From NCBI GenBank assembly GCA_027056215.1, contig JALULO010000037.1, forward strand, positions 1-15,162: 15,162 bases of DNA. The letters are read 5' to 3'. This document shows, one piece after another, positions 14,926-15,162 of the stretch. The notes beneath the pieces are model-generated. The model worked only from the letters and a program-made list of their open reading frames with translations. It searched no databases and was not told the DNA's origin. Source of the stretch: Campylobacterales bacterium (lineage in GTDB: Bacteria > Campylobacterota > Campylobacteria > Campylobacterales > QNZT01). The position numbers were made by a program, and so were the translations under genes. The first letter of the stretch is position 1. Every line of letters begins with the position of its first letter.

Positions 14926-15162
14926 AAAAACTCATTATCGCAACCAGAGGCAGTAAATTAGCACTTTGGCAATCTGAGCACATCAAAGAGAGACTTGAAC
15001 ATGTGCATAAAGGTTTAGAGGTAGAGCTTAAAATCATGAAAACAAGAGGAGATATCATTTTAGATACCCCTCTTGCAAAGATTGGTGGTAAAGGGCTTTT
15101 TACAAAAGAACTTGAAGATGCTATGCTTAAAGGTGAAGCACATATAGCTGTGCATAGTTTGA
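14922..15162 (+). CDS. hemC: Hydroxymethylbilane synthase (porphobilinogen deaminase), 3' end beyond window
   Basis: These are the first 80 codons of the enzyme that polymerises four porphobilinogen molecules into hydroxymethylbilane. The start reads MKKLIIATRGSKLALWQSE, with the TRGS motif. It is followed by KTRGDIILDTPLAKIGGKGLFTKELE and AHIAVHSL, all characteristic of the first domain of HemC. The final bases 'ttga' are not a stop in this frame: the last complete codon is TTG (Leu), plus one base, consistent with the family's VHSLKD sequence continuing outside the window. The ATG overlaps the previous TGA (ATGA) and has GGAG (14914-14917) upstream. Together with hemA in the same unit it marks a heme-synthesis operon. 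The dipyrromethane-binding Cys and C-terminal domain are not visible. Confidence 0.95.
   Translation, partial: MKKLIIATRGSKLALWQSEHIKERLEHVHKGLEVELKIMKTRGDIILDTPLAKIGGKGLFTKELEDAMLKGEAHIAVHSL

Noticed and set aside
15159..15162. 'ttga' at the window end as the stop of a short hemC
   Set aside because: TGA there is out of frame. In frame the codon is TTG, and the HemC family sequence continues beyond the window.
1..15162. CRISPR array, tRNA, rRNA, insertion sequence, prophage or toxin-antitoxin module
   Set aside because: No regularly spaced repeats, tRNA-like cloverleaf arms, transposase motifs or paired small toxin-antitoxin genes were seen. Nearly all bases are in + strand housekeeping genes.

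Overview
The window is a dense, AT-rich (about one third G+C by eye) bacterial chromosome segment. All 15 recognisable genes lie on the + strand. I infer a member of the Campylobacterota (Epsilonproteobacteria), probably of the Sulfurimonas/Sulfurovum type. Two gene orders support this. IMPase-like, accD, rlmH, dksA is an order I recall from Campylobacter (Cj0128c to Cj0125c). DUF2018, small secreted protein, polyprenyl synthase, hemA, proS, hemC is an order I recall from Helicobacter pylori (HP0242 to HP0237). Both comparisons are from memory and were not searched.

Region 1 (1-8977) holds a gltB missing its 5' part because the window begins inside it, gltD, an inositol-monophosphatase-family gene with a puzzling start, accD, a ThiE-like gene, rlmH, dksA, an unrecognised two-helix membrane protein and a DusB-type dus gene. 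Genes overlap or sit 2-108 nt apart, and I see no hairpin-plus-T-run terminator, so long co-transcription is likely. The functions are glutamate synthesis, the first step of fatty-acid synthesis, and several translation or stringent-response factors.

Region 2 (8978-15162) begins with an extended -10 promoter (TGCTATAAT, 8981-8989). It continues with a DUF2018/HP0242-like protein, a secreted HP0241-like protein, a polyprenyl diphosphate synthase, hemA, proS, fxsA, a periplasmic DsbC/DsbG-like thiol protein and the 5' part of hemC. From the secreted-protein gene onward almost every junction overlaps by 1-50 nt or is about 10 nt apart. Tetrapyrrole synthesis (hemA, hemC), quinone side-chain synthesis (polyprenyl synthase) and an extracytoplasmic thiol protein share the unit, which fits supply of respiratory-chain cofactors.

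This is mainly conserved housekeeping sequence. I found no mobile element, CRISPR array, tRNA, rRNA, defence cassette or evidence of a new multi-gene system. The most unusual points are the missing standard start codon of the IMPase-family gene, several little-studied lineage-specific proteins, and the heptad-repeat N-terminus of the DsbC-like protein. No gene-free stretch exceeds about 110 bases.
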